64,000 bases of DNA from Kitasatospora sp044457565 (GTDB lineage Bacteria > Actinomycetota > Actinomycetes > Streptomycetales > Streptomycetaceae), in assembly GCF_044457565.1 (NCBI RefSeq), contig NZ_JBITGZ010000016.1:1-64000 (forward strand), written 5' to 3'. Made by a program: the position numbers and the translations under genes. Positions 30,656 through 39,086 of this stretch are shown here, in pieces (position 1 is the first letter of the stretch; each line of letters starts with the position of its first letter). The notes below the pieces were generated by a model, which was not told the DNA's origin, did no database searches, and saw only the letters and a program-made list of their open reading frames with translations.

Positions 30656-31837
30656 GTGGACCGCTGTGTCGTTCTGGTGGACGCCGGATACCTGCTGGGG
30701 GCAGCCGCCAGTCTGCTCGCCGGAGACCCCTCCCGCTCCCGGGTGACGGTCGACCACACCGCGCTGATCGCCGCCCTGCGCGAACGCGCCGAGGACGAGA
30801 CCGGCCTGCCCCTGCTGCGCATCTACTGGTTCGACGCCGCCCCCGACCGCCGCCCGATGCCCGAGCACCGCCGCCTGCGGGTGCTGCCCAGAGTCACCGT
30901 ACGGCTCGGCGCGCTCACCCGGGCCGAGGGCCGCTGGGTGCAGAAGGGCGTGGACGCCGCCATGCACGCCGAACTCTCCGAGCTCGCCCGCAACCGGGCC
31001 TGCGCCGACGTGGTGCTCGTCACCGGGGACGGCGACCTGCTGCCCGGCATGATGTCCGCCAAGGAGCACGGCGTGGTCGTCCACCTGTGGGCGCTCCAGG
31101 CGGCCGACGGCGACTTCAACCAGTCCGAGGACCTGGTCGGCGAGGCCGACGAGCGGCGGGTGCTGGACCGCGAGTGGATCGAGCGCTGGGTCGGCCCGCG
31201 CGAGGCGCCGACGGCCTTCTCCACGCCCGGGCCACGCCCGGAGATCGCCAAGATCCTCTCCGCCCCGCCCGCCGCCGTCCGGCCCGCCGCCGCAGCCGCG
31301 CCCCCGCCGCCCCGGCCGCAGCCGGCCGCCGCCGCGCTCAAGGTCGTGCCGACGCCCAAGGACCTCGCCGGCCGTGCCCCGCTCACCGTCACCACCCCCG
31401 CCACCGTCAACGGCGGCCCGGTCCTGCGCTGGTCCTCCGACCGCGGCTGGGTCGACCGTCCCGCCGCCGAGACCCCCACCGCCGGGGACGGCCTGCCAAC
31501 CCTCGCCCAGCTCACCACCGCCGAGCAGCGCTGGGCCGACCGCGAGGAGGACATCACCACCATCGGCGGGGACGCCCACGAGGTCGGGCAGGTCTTCGCC
31601 CGCCGCTGGATGGACCGTCTCGGCGAGGTCGAACGCCTCACCGCCCTGTGGGCCGACTACCCACGCATCCCGCACCGCGTCGACGGGGAACTGCTGCGCT
31701 ACGCGGCCCGCTTCGGCCTGCTGGCGCACAAGGACGACCAGATCGACGAGCACGACCGGTACGCGATCCGGGCCGGCTTCTGGAAGGAGCTCGCCGTCCG
31801 CGTCCCCGGCGGCGACCTCGTCGTCGTCGACGACTGA
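30656..31837 (+). CDS. NYN-domain (PIN-like) protein
   Basis: 393 aa. N-terminal NYN/PIN-like nuclease fold: C-V-V-L-V-D-A-G-Y-L, then K-G-V-D-A-A-M-H and V-V-L-V-T-G-D-G-D-L-L-P, which supply the conserved acidic residues. A 50-residue Pro/Ala linker (about 200-240) joins it to a C-terminal helical domain (about 295-390) that I cannot name. NYN proteins are predicted or shown RNases, so RNA processing or decay is the likely role. GTG 30656 has AGAGGTG upstream. It ends 68 bases before an independent ABC operon. Confidence 0.85.
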   Translation: MDRCVVLVDAGYLLGAAASLLAGDPSRSRVTVDHTALIAALRERAEDETGLPLLRIYWFDAAPDRRPMPEHRRLRVLPRVTVRLGALTRAEGRWVQKGVDAAMHAELSELARNRACADVVLVTGDGDLLPGMMSAKEHGVVVHLWALQAADGDFNQSEDLVGEADERRVLDREWIERWVGPREAPTAFSTPGPRPEIAKILSAPPAAVRPAAAAAPPPPRPQPAAAALKVVPTPKDLAGRAPLTVTTPATVNGGPVLRWSSDRGWVDRPAAETPTAGDGLPTLAQLTTAEQRWADREEDITTIGGDAHEVGQVFARRWMDRLGEVERLTALWADYPRIPHRVDGELLRYAARFGLLAHKDDQIDEHDRYAIRAGFWKELAVRVPGGDLVVVDD

Positions 31838-31891
31838 CGAGCGCATTTCGGGCGATCAGGCCCCCTTGTCCGGTTCTGCGCGCCCAGCGCG

Positions 31892-31897
31892 TAGAGT
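31892..31897 (+). promoter_or_regulatory. -10 element, leaderless start of the ABC ATPase gene
   Basis: TAGAGT eight bases before GTG 31906, with TTGTCC as a loosely spaced (20 bp) -35 candidate. Confidence 0.45.
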
Positions 31898-31905
31898 CTT
31901 CGCTC

Positions 31906-32901
31906 GTGAGCGAGACCGACCGGCGGGCACCACAGGCGGGGCAGTGCTGCACCGTGCGCGACCTGGTCAAGACGTACCGGGCCGGCCGCGGCGGCGCCGC
32001 CACCGAGATCCGCGCCAACGACGGCATCAGCCTGGACATCCGCCGGGGCGAGGTGTTCGGCCTGCTCGGCCCCAACGGTGCCGGCAAGTCCACCCTGGTC
32101 CGCCAGCTCACCGGCCTGCTGCGCCCGGACAGCGGCGGCATCGAGATCCTCGGCCACGACGTGGTCCGCCACCCCGAGCGGGCCGCCCGGCTGCTCGGCT
32201 ACCTCGGTCAGGAGTCCACCGCGCTCGACGAGCTGACGGTCGCCCTCGCCGCCGAGACCACCGGGCGGCTGCGCGGCCTGAGCCGGGCCGCCGCCAGGTC
32301 CGCGGCCGCCGACGTGATCACCGAGCTCGGCCTGGAGCCGATCGCCGCCCGCCCGCTCGCCAAGCTCTCCGGCGGCCAGCGCCGGCTGGCCTGCTTCGCC
32401 GCCACCCTGGTGGGCGAGCGCCCGCTGCTGGTGCTGGACGAGCCGACCACCGGCCTGGACCCGGTCGCCCGCCGCGCCGTCTGGTCCGCGCTGGACCGCC
32501 GCCGCGTCGAGCGGGGCACGACCGTCCTGCTGGTCACCCACAATGTCATCGAGGCGGAGACCGTGCTCGACCGGGTCGCGGTGGTGGACGAGGGGCGGAT
32601 CATCGCCTGCGACACCCCCGGCGGCCTGAAGGCGCTGGTCGACGGGGACGTCCGGCTCGACCTGGTCTGGCGCGGCGAGGCGCCGCTGGACCTGCCCGCC
32701 GTCGCCCTGCTCGCCGAGCGCGCCGAGCGCGCCGGCCGCCGCTGGACCCTGCGGACCAGCCCCGAGCAGGCCCGCGAGCTGATCGCCGCCGTCACCACCG
32801 GCCCCGCCCTGGCGGCCCTGGACGACTTCACCCTGGCCACCCCCAGCCTTGAGGACGCCTACCTCAAGCTGGGCGGCCGCCACGAAGGGCTGGCGAAGTG
32901 A
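31906..32901 (+). CDS. ABC transporter ATP-binding protein
   Basis: 331 aa of the DrrA/NatA-like exporter class. Seen: Walker A L-L-G-P-N-G-A-G-K-S-T, Q-loop L-G-Q-E-S-T-A, signature L-S-G-G-Q-R-R-L, Walker B L-L-V-L-D-E-P-T-T-G-L-D-P, and the switch His in V-T-H-N-V. A C-terminal domain of about 80 residues follows. The gene overlaps the permease by four bases (GTGA), so the two products are made in equal amounts. The substrate is unknown. No peptide, lanthipeptide or two-component gene lies nearby to suggest one. Confidence 0.92.
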   Translation: MSETDRRAPQAGQCCTVRDLVKTYRAGRGGAATEIRANDGISLDIRRGEVFGLLGPNGAGKSTLVRQLTGLLRPDSGGIEILGHDVVRHPERAARLLGYLGQESTALDELTVALAAETTGRLRGLSRAAARSAAADVITELGLEPIAARPLAKLSGGQRRLACFAATLVGERPLLVLDEPTTGLDPVARRAVWSALDRRRVERGTTVLLVTHNVIEAETVLDRVAVVDEGRIIACDTPGGLKALVDGDVRLDLVWRGEAPLDLPAVALLAERAERAGRRWTLRTSPEQARELIAAVTTGPALAALDDFTLATPSLEDAYLKLGGRHEGLAK

Positions 32902-33707
32902 CCCTGCTCTCCGTCCCCCCGCAGACCGCGCCGCCGGCCGCCGCCCCCGCGCCGCTGGCACCCGCCGCCAGGCTGCTGCCGGCGCTCGCCGCCGTCTACC
33001 GGGCGCAGCTCGCCCGGGCCAGGGTGGCGCGGATCCCGCTGCTGTTCGTGGCGACCTTCCAGTCGCTCGGCATCCTGGTGATGATGCGCGGGGTCGTCGA
33101 CCCCGGTGACAACGCCTCGGCGCACTACGTGGTCGCGGGCTCCAGCGTGCTGGTGGTGGCGTTCGTCGCGCTGAACCTGCTGGCACAGTACTTCGGGCGG
33201 CTGCGGGCCACCGGCGGGCTGGACCACTACGCGACGCTGCCCGTCCCGGCGGCCTCCGTGGTGCTCGGGGCCGCCGCCGCGTTCGCCTCCTTCACGCTGC
33301 CGGGCGCGCTGGTCACCGCCCTCGCCGGGGCCTGGATGTTCGCCCTCCCGCTGGCGCACCTGTGGGTGCTGCTCGCCGTCGTCCCGCTGGCCGGAGCCGC
33401 ACTGGCCGGGCTCGGCGCGGCCTGCGGCCTGCTGGCGCCCCGCCAGGAGATCGCGACGATGCTCGGCCAGCTCGGGATGTCGGCGGCGCTGCTGCTGGGT
33501 GTGCTGCCGGTCAGCCACCTGCCGCAGCCGGTGCGGTGGCTGCGCGACCTGCTGCCGTCCACGTACGGGGTCGAGGCCTTCGCCCGGACCTTCACGGCGA
33601 GCCCGGACTGGGCGGCCGTGCTGGGTGACCTCGGGGTGTGCGCGGGGGTCGGGCTGGCCTCGCTGGCCATGGCGACCTGGGCGTATCGCCGGGCGACGAC
33701 CCGGTAG
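32898..33707 (+). CDS. ABC-2 type permease
   Basis: 269 aa. A Pro/Ala-rich N terminus is followed by six predicted membrane helices, e.g. I-P-L-L-F-V-A-T-F-Q-S-L-G-I-L-V-M-M near residue 45 and the last A-G-V-G-L-A-S-L-A-M-A-T near 250. The conserved region around L-P-V-S-H-L-P-Q-P-V-R-W-L precedes the last helix, as in ABC-2 exporters. Translation is coupled to the ATPase through the GTGA overlap. The pair is a complete exporter of unknown substrate. Confidence 0.88.
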   Translation: MTLLSVPPQTAPPAAAPAPLAPAARLLPALAAVYRAQLARARVARIPLLFVATFQSLGILVMMRGVVDPGDNASAHYVVAGSSVLVVAFVALNLLAQYFGRLRATGGLDHYATLPVPAASVVLGAAAAFASFTLPGALVTALAGAWMFALPLAHLWVLLAVVPLAGAALAGLGAACGLLAPRQEIATMLGQLGMSAALLLGVLPVSHLPQPVRWLRDLLPSTYGVEAFARTFTASPDWAAVLGDLGVCAGVGLASLAMATWAYRRATTR

Positions 33708-33792
33708 CCGCGCCGCCCGCAGGGGTGCGGCGGACGGGTGCGGATGGCGGGCGGTAGCCCCTCGACCGGGCCGGTCGTGAAACGATGGGCCG

Positions 33793-34623
33793 GTGACCGT
33801 ACCGAACACACCTCCGGATCCGGGACAGATCCCTGCGGCCGAGCCCGTCGCGGCCGCCGGGCACGCTCCCGCTCCTGGCGACGCCGACCCTGCTCCGTAC
33901 CCGTACGGTCCGCCGTCGGCCCTGGATCCAGCGGCCTTCGATCCAGCGGCGCTCGCACCGGCGGCCAAGGGCCGGCGCCCGCTGCTGCCCGAGGCGCGGA
34001 TCGGGGTGCTGGTGGTGCTGGTGTGTCTGCTGCTCGGCTTGGTGATGGCCGCGCTCTGGGCCTGGCTGGCGCCGCAGGTGCCGCTGGTGGTCAAGGGCAA
34101 CAAGATCCTCTACGCCGACCCCGAGGGTGAGCAGCGGGCCGGGGCCGACAGCGTCTTCGCGCTGCTGGGCCTCGGCGCGGGCGTGCTGACCGCACTGGCG
34201 GCGTTCCTGTTCACGCGCCGACGCGGCGGCGGTATCGCGGTCGCGGTCGGGCTCGCGGTCGGCGGGCTGGCCGGCTCGCTGGCCGCCTGGCGCGTGGGTA
34301 TGCACTTCGGCCCGACCGCGGACGTCGTCGGGCACGCCAAGCGGCTCGGCGACGGCGGGGCGTTCTCCGACGCCCTGGAGCTCGGCGCCAAGGGCGCCCT
34401 GCTGGTGTGGCCGATGGCCGCGATGGTGGTGCTGCTGGCGCTGTCGGCCGCCTTCGGCAAGCGCGAGCAGGACCCGCCGCCGTACTGGGCCGGCCCCTGG
34501 CCGGCCCCGGCGGCCACCGGCACGCCCCCGGCCCCCGCCCTGGCCGACACCCCGCCCCAGCCGGCCGACCACCGGCCCGACACCCCCGGCCGGGGCCCGT
34601 CCGGCGACCACCTCTCGGCCTGA
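33793..34623 (+). CDS. four-helix membrane protein, unknown function
   Basis: 276 aa. A Pro/Ala-rich N terminus of about 70 residues contains duplicated D-P-A-A units. Four hydrophobic helices follow (about 75-95, 115-135, 148-165 and 198-218), and then a Pro-rich tail. The layout reminds me of DUF2567 proteins of actinobacteria, but I cannot confirm that. The start is GTG 33793 with a -10-like AACGAT six bases upstream. It lies 85 bases after the ABC permease and may be independent. Confidence 0.65.
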   Translation: MTVPNTPPDPGQIPAAEPVAAAGHAPAPGDADPAPYPYGPPSALDPAAFDPAALAPAAKGRRPLLPEARIGVLVVLVCLLLGLVMAALWAWLAPQVPLVVKGNKILYADPEGEQRAGADSVFALLGLGAGVLTALAAFLFTRRRGGGIAVAVGLAVGGLAGSLAAWRVGMHFGPTADVVGHAKRLGDGGAFSDALELGAKGALLVWPMAAMVVLLALSAAFGKREQDPPPYWAGPWPAPAATGTPPAPALADTPPQPADHRPDTPGRGPSGDHLSA

Positions 34624-34699
34624 GCTCTCGTCTGAGCTCTCCGCCTGAGCGGGCGGCGCGCCCGCGGCCCGCTGCGCCGAGCGCCGGGCCGCGCCGGCG

Positions 34700-35194
34700 C
34701 TAGCGGGAGACGGGCGCCGGGAGGGCGCGGGTGAGCGCGACCAGGTCGGCGGGCGAGAGCTCGACCTCCAGGCCGCGGCGGCCCGCGGAGACGTAGACCG
34801 TGGGGTGCGCGAGAGCGCTGTCGTCCAGGACGGTGCGCAGCGGGCGGCGCTGGCCCAGCGGCGAGATGCCGCCGACCACGTAGCCGCTGCTGCGCTCAGC
34901 TGCCGCCGGGTCGGCCATCACCGCGCGCTTGCCGCCGACCGCGGCGGCCAGCGCCTTGAGGTCCAGCCGGCCGGAGACCGGCACCACGGCGACCGTGAGG
35001 GCGCCGTCCACCTCGGCGACCAGCGTCTTGAACACCCGCGCCGCCGGGATGCCCAGCGCCTGGGCCGCCTCGCCGCCGTACGAGGCCGCCGCCGGGTCGT
35101 GCGGGTAGGCATGGACGGTGAAGGCGATCCCGGCCTTCTCCAGGGCCACCGTCGCGGGTGTGCCCTGGCCGCCCTTCTTCGTGCTCCTGGCCAT
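34700..35194 (-). CDS. ybaK: Cys-tRNA(Pro) deacylase, YbaK/EbsC type
   Basis: Hydrolyses misacylated tRNA (Cys-tRNA-Pro in E. coli YbaK), acting in trans as an editing factor. 164 aa. Seen: F-T-V-H-A-Y-P-H-D, a conserved catalytic-type Lys in R-V-F-K-T-L-V, A-V-V-P-V-S-G-R-L-D-L-K, and the G-G-I-S-P-L-G-Q-R-R loop. All are characteristic of the family. ATG 35194 is preferred over the upstream ATG because GGAGGC lies eight bases before it. It is convergent with the membrane protein gene. Confidence 0.92.
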   Translation of the reverse strand: MARSTKKGGQGTPATVALEKAGIAFTVHAYPHDPAAASYGGEAAQALGIPAARVFKTLVAEVDGALTVAVVPVSGRLDLKALAAAVGGKRAVMADPAAAERSSGYVVGGISPLGQRRPLRTVLDDSALAHPTVYVSAGRRGLEVELSPADLVALTRALPAPVSR

Positions 35195-35278
35195 CCGGTG
35201 TGCCTCCAAGCGGCTGCGATACGGCTGCGGTGCGGTTGTGCTGTTGGCTGTTGGCTGTGCTGGGGTCCCGGGCCGGGG

Positions 35279-36007
35279 TCAGTTGGGGCTGAACGCCTGC
35301 CGGGTCAGCTCCACGGCGGGCAGCGAGGGCAGCCAGGAGAGCACCGCCGTCTCGCGGCGCAGCAGCTCCAGCTCGGCGGTCAGCCGCTGGGCGGTGTCCG
35401 GGCAGGCGAGCAGCCGCTGCTTGACCGGGGTGTCCAGGACGGCCGCGGCCGCGACCAGGTACGAGAGCACCTGCGGGTCGGCGGGCAGCTCCTGCTCGCC
35501 GGCGAGGCTGGCCTCCTGCGCACCGGCCAGCCGCTTCTGGTAGGCCCGGAAGGCCCGTTCGACGCCCGCCGCCAGCACGCCCGCGCCCTCGCCGGGCTCC
35601 TCCTCGATCGGCTCGATCTCGCCGGTCAGGTACGGACCGCCGGTGTCCACGGACCGCAGCCAGAACCGGGTGGTGCCGGTGACCAGCAGCTCGTACCGGC
35701 CGTCCGGCTGCTCCTGCACCGAGGCGATGTCGGCCACGCAGCCGATGTGGTGCAGGGCCTCCAGCGGGTCGCCGGTGACGGTGCCGAGGCCGTCCAGCGG
35801 CCCGGCGGGCCCCTCGTGCTCCCGGACGGGGGCGACCTCCCGGCCGTCCTTGATCGCGAGCACCCCGAACCGGCGCGGCCGGTCCTCCGGCTGGGCCAGC
35901 AGATCGGCGACGAGCTTGCGGTACCGCTCCTCGAAGACGTTCAGGGGCAGCACGAGGCCCGGGTAGAGGACCGTGTTGAGCGGGAAGAGCGGCAGCCGTT
36001 CTGTCAC
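35279..36007 (-). CDS. LON substrate-binding domain protein
   Basis: 242 aa consisting only of the N-terminal, substrate-recognition part of Lon protease: R-L-P-L-F-P-L-N-T-V-L-Y-P-G near the N terminus, then F-E-E-R-Y-R-K-L. The AAA and protease domains are absent, which is normal for this stand-alone family (cereblon-like fold). The role is unknown; substrate or ligand recognition is inferred. The GTG 36007 start fits a -10 element seven bases upstream. The gene is followed on the same strand by ybaK. Confidence 0.88.
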   Translation of the reverse strand: MTERLPLFPLNTVLYPGLVLPLNVFEERYRKLVADLLAQPEDRPRRFGVLAIKDGREVAPVREHEGPAGPLDGLGTVTGDPLEALHHIGCVADIASVQEQPDGRYELLVTGTTRFWLRSVDTGGPYLTGEIEPIEEEPGEGAGVLAAGVERAFRAYQKRLAGAQEASLAGEQELPADPQVLSYLVAAAAVLDTPVKQRLLACPDTAQRLTAELELLRRETAVLSWLPSLPAVELTRQAFSPN

Positions 36008-36014
36008 GGCGCAC

Positions 36015-36020
36015 AGCGTA
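36015..36020 (-). promoter_or_regulatory. -10 element, leaderless start of the LON-domain gene
   Basis: TACGCT on the minus strand, seven bases before GTG 36007. Confidence 0.45.
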
Positions 36021-36108
36021 GTTGCCAGGAGGGCACCGGCGCGCCCGGGTTCCCGGCGATCCTCGCCCCGGCGCCCTGTCGTCGCCGGGTGCGGGGGGCC
36101 CGGCCCGC

Positions 36109-37686
36109 TCAGCCGCGTTGCAGCAGCCGCGTCGCGCCCGCGACCACCGTGGTGGCCAGCACCCACCCCACGATCACCAGCGCGGCGGTCACCCACTGCC
36201 CGGCGCCGGCCGGGTTCCAGCCGCCCTGGCCGAGGTCGACCACCGGCAGCAGGTGGCCCAGGGTGTACAGCCAGGGACTCCAGTGCGGCCGCTCGTCGGC
36301 CTTCAGCGGCTGCGGCGGATGCTGGGCGAAGAAGACGGTGCCCACGATCCAGGCGAGCAGCAGCCAGAGCGCCGCCCGCCCGGGCCGGTAGCCGTACCCG
36401 ACGGTGACGTCCTGGATCCGTCCCCAGAGCCGGCTGGGCAGCGGCAGGGTGCGGTGGCGCCGGCGCTGCTTGGCGTACAGCACCTCGCGCGCGTCGTCGT
36501 CGGCGCCGTCCCTGCGCAGCGCGCTGGCCAGCTGCTCGTACGACTCGGGCTGGAACTCGACCGAGGCGCTCTCCAGCCACTCGATCCGCTGCCGCACGGT
36601 GAACGGCCCGATCGGGCGCAGGCACTCGTACGTGAAGCCGGTGAGCCCCAGGTGCTTGCCGCCGGGCCAGGCGGTCGGGGTGTCCACCAGGTTGCCGATC
36701 CTGGCACGGGAGAGCGAGACCATGCCGGTGGGCTGCTTGTGGCAGGCGAAGCGCAGCTCGGGGGTGTGGATGCGGCGCAGCGACAGGTCGTCGCCGGGGC
36801 CGAGGTGGAACTCGCCGGAGATCAGGCAGGCCGCCTCGAAGCGCGCGTCGGAGAGCCGGACCCGGCCGTAGGCGCGGAAGGGCGTGGTCGGCGCGCCGGG
36901 TGCCGGGTTCTCGCCGTAGCCGGAGCCGTAGTACGTCCGGGAGCCGTACCAGCCGCCGTCCGGCGAGCTGGTGAGGTACAGCGTGTGGCCGACGGTCAGG
37001 CGCACCGCGTTGAGGCAGGTGCTGGTCTGTGGGCCGCGGCGCAGCTGGGCGCCGCGCAGCGAGAGCCGGCCGCCGACCCGGGCGGTGCGCAGGCTCAGCT
37101 CGCCCAGCGACTCCAGCCGGTCGGCCTCGAAGTCCTGGTTGACGTTCATGCCGTCGGCCGACAGCGAACGGCCGAACCGGTCGCTGCCGACGACGGCCTG
37201 GTTGAGCAGCAGGTCCGTGCCGATCCTGGCGTCGGTGAGCCGGATGCCGTCGGGGATGTGGCAGCGGGCGAGGTGCAGGTCGCCGTCGGTGGCCAGCCGG
37301 GAGGCCTCGATCCGGGGGATCAGGCAGGTGACGAAGCGCAGGGTGCCGGCCTGCGCCTCGGACATCAGCAGCTTGTTCTCGAACCGGCAGTCGTGCAGTT
37401 CCAGGTAGTGCGAGATGGTGCCGCCGGCCAGGACCAGCGGCCCGGATATCAGCGCGCCGGTCAGCTTCAGCGCGGCGACCCGCCCGGGCACCGCCGACGG
37501 ACCGTCCAGCAGCAGCAGGGCGAGCGCCTCGGCGCGGATCGTCCGCTCGGGGCCCCAGACGGTGCCGGTGAACGGGTCGTCCTGCTCGGCGTCGCCGGTC
37601 GCCAGGTCGTACACGCGGCCGTGGCGGAACGCCTCCCACAGGCCCTGCTCGGCCGGCGACCAGTCCTCCGGTGCCCGCTCCACCAC
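36109..37686 (-). CDS. predicted beta-helix membrane protein (annotated in relatives as membrane-associated oxidoreductase)
   Basis: 525 aa. Residues about 55-380 show many repeats of alternating hydrophobic residues (such as G-D-L-H-L-A-R-C-H-I-P-D-G-I-R-L-T-D-A-R-I-G), as in a pentapeptide-like right-handed beta-helix. Two hydrophobic helices close the protein (about 425-445 and 500-520). No nucleotide-binding or cofactor motif supports the oxidoreductase label given to such proteins. GTG 37686 is chosen because GGGGGGA lies just upstream; the longer frame to 37761 would run toward the his promoter. It is divergent from hisD, with 92 bases between starts. Confidence 0.7.
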   Translation of the reverse strand: MVERAPEDWSPAEQGLWEAFRHGRVYDLATGDAEQDDPFTGTVWGPERTIRAEALALLLLDGPSAVPGRVAALKLTGALISGPLVLAGGTISHYLELHDCRFENKLLMSEAQAGTLRFVTCLIPRIEASRLATDGDLHLARCHIPDGIRLTDARIGTDLLLNQAVVGSDRFGRSLSADGMNVNQDFEADRLESLGELSLRTARVGGRLSLRGAQLRRGPQTSTCLNAVRLTVGHTLYLTSSPDGGWYGSRTYYGSGYGENPAPGAPTTPFRAYGRVRLSDARFEAACLISGEFHLGPGDDLSLRRIHTPELRFACHKQPTGMVSLSRARIGNLVDTPTAWPGGKHLGLTGFTYECLRPIGPFTVRQRIEWLESASVEFQPESYEQLASALRRDGADDDAREVLYAKQRRRHRTLPLPSRLWGRIQDVTVGYGYRPGRAALWLLLAWIVGTVFFAQHPPQPLKADERPHWSPWLYTLGHLLPVVDLGQGGWNPAGAGQWVTAALVIVGWVLATTVVAGATRLLQRG

Positions 37687-37765
37687 GTATCCCCCCAAGA
37701 TCGCCGGTCGTCTCGCCCTTCGTATCACGGACTGAAATGCGCGGCCGTCGATTCCGGCCACTCCC

Positions 37766-37771
37766 TACACT
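37766..37771 (+). promoter_or_regulatory. -10 element of the his operon, leaderless hisD
   Basis: TACACT seven bases before the hisD GTG. No ribosome binding site and no leader peptide are visible, so attenuation by a His leader is unlikely here. Confidence 0.5.
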
Positions 37772-37778
37772 GGGTGGC

Positions 37779-39086
37779 GTGATCTCTCGAATCGACCTGC
37801 GCGGCTCGCTCGGCGACCCGCGTGACCTGCTGCCCCGTGCCGAGTTCGACGTCGAGGCCGCCCTGGAGAAGGTGCGGCCGATCTGCGAGGACGTACGCCA
37901 TCGCGGGGTCGCGGCGCTGATCGAGATCACGGAGCGCTTCGACGGCGTGCGGCTGGCCTCCACCCGGGTGCCCGAGGCGCGGATCACCGCCGCCCTGGAG
38001 ACTCTGGACCCGAAGGTCCGCGCCGCGCTGGAGGAGTCCATCCGCCGCGCCCGGATCGTGCACCGCGAGCAGCGCCGCACCGACCACACCACCCAGGTGG
38101 TGCCCGGCGGCGCCGTCTCCGAGCGCTGGGTGCCGGTGGACCGGGTCGGCCTGTACGTGCCGGGCGGCCTCGCCGTCTACCCGTCCTCCGTGGTGATGAA
38201 CGTCGTCCCCGCGCAGGAGGCCGGCGTCGCGGGCATCGCCGTCACCTCTCCGCCGCAGAAGGACCTCGACGGCTCCGTCCACCCGACCATCCTGGCGGCC
38301 TGCGCGCTGCTCGGCGTCACCGAGGTGTACGCGGCCGGCGGCGCCCAGGCGATCGCGATGTTCGCGTACGGCACCGAGGAGTGCGCCCCCGTCAACCTGG
38401 TCACCGGCCCCGGCAACATCTACGTCGCCGCCGCCAAGCGCCTGCTCAAGGGCCGGATCGGGATCGACGCCGAGGCCGGGCCGACCGAGATCGCCGTCCT
38501 CGCGGACGACTCCGCCTCCCCCCGGGACGTCGCCGCCGACCTGATCAGCCAGGCCGAGCACGACCCGATGGCCGCCTCCGTCCTGGTCACCGACTCGCCC
38601 GCGCTGGCCGACGCCGTCGAGGCCGAGCTGGAGCAGCAGGTCGCCGCGACCAAGCACCGCGAGCGCGTCACCGAGGCGCTGAGCGGCCGGCAGTCCGGCA
38701 TCGTCCTGGTCGACGACATCGAGCAGGGCCTGGCCGTGGTCAACGCCTACGCCGCCGAGCACCTGGAGATCCAGACCCGCGACGCCCGCGAGGTCGCCGC
38801 CAGGGTCCGCAACGCGGGCGCGATCTTCATCGGCCCGTACGCGCCGGTCTCGCTCGGCGACTACGCGGCGGGCTCCAACCACGTGCTGCCCACCGGCGGC
38901 TGCGCCTGCCACTCCTCCGGCCTGTCCGTGCAGTCCTTCCTGCGCGGCATCCACGTGGTCGACTACTCCCGCGAGGCCCTCGCCGAGGTGGCGGCGCACG
39001 TCGTCAACCTCGCCGACGCCGAGGACCTCCCCGGCCACGGTGACGCCATCCGCGCCCGCTTCGACTGGACGGTACCGAACCCTTGA
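37779..39086 (+). CDS. hisD: histidinol dehydrogenase
   Basis: Last two steps of histidine synthesis: oxidises histidinol to histidine with NAD and zinc. 435 aa, normal. Seen: V-D-R-V-G-L-Y-V-P-G-G, V-T-G-P-G-N-I-Y-V-A-A-A-K, A-G-P-T-E-I-A-V-L-A-D, and the Zn/catalytic region Q-A-E-H-D-P plus Y-A-A-E-H-L-E. It is the first gene of the his operon; hisC starts inside its stop codon. The GTG start is at the correct distance from a -10 element for a leaderless message. Confidence 0.97.
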   Translation: MISRIDLRGSLGDPRDLLPRAEFDVEAALEKVRPICEDVRHRGVAALIEITERFDGVRLASTRVPEARITAALETLDPKVRAALEESIRRARIVHREQRRTDHTTQVVPGGAVSERWVPVDRVGLYVPGGLAVYPSSVVMNVVPAQEAGVAGIAVTSPPQKDLDGSVHPTILAACALLGVTEVYAAGGAQAIAMFAYGTEECAPVNLVTGPGNIYVAAAKRLLKGRIGIDAEAGPTEIAVLADDSASPRDVAADLISQAEHDPMAASVLVTDSPALADAVEAELEQQVAATKHRERVTEALSGRQSGIVLVDDIEQGLAVVNAYAAEHLEIQTRDAREVAARVRNAGAIFIGPYAPVSLGDYAAGSNHVLPTGGCACHSSGLSVQSFLRGIHVVDYSREALAEVAAHVVNLADAEDLPGHGDAIRARFDWTVPNP

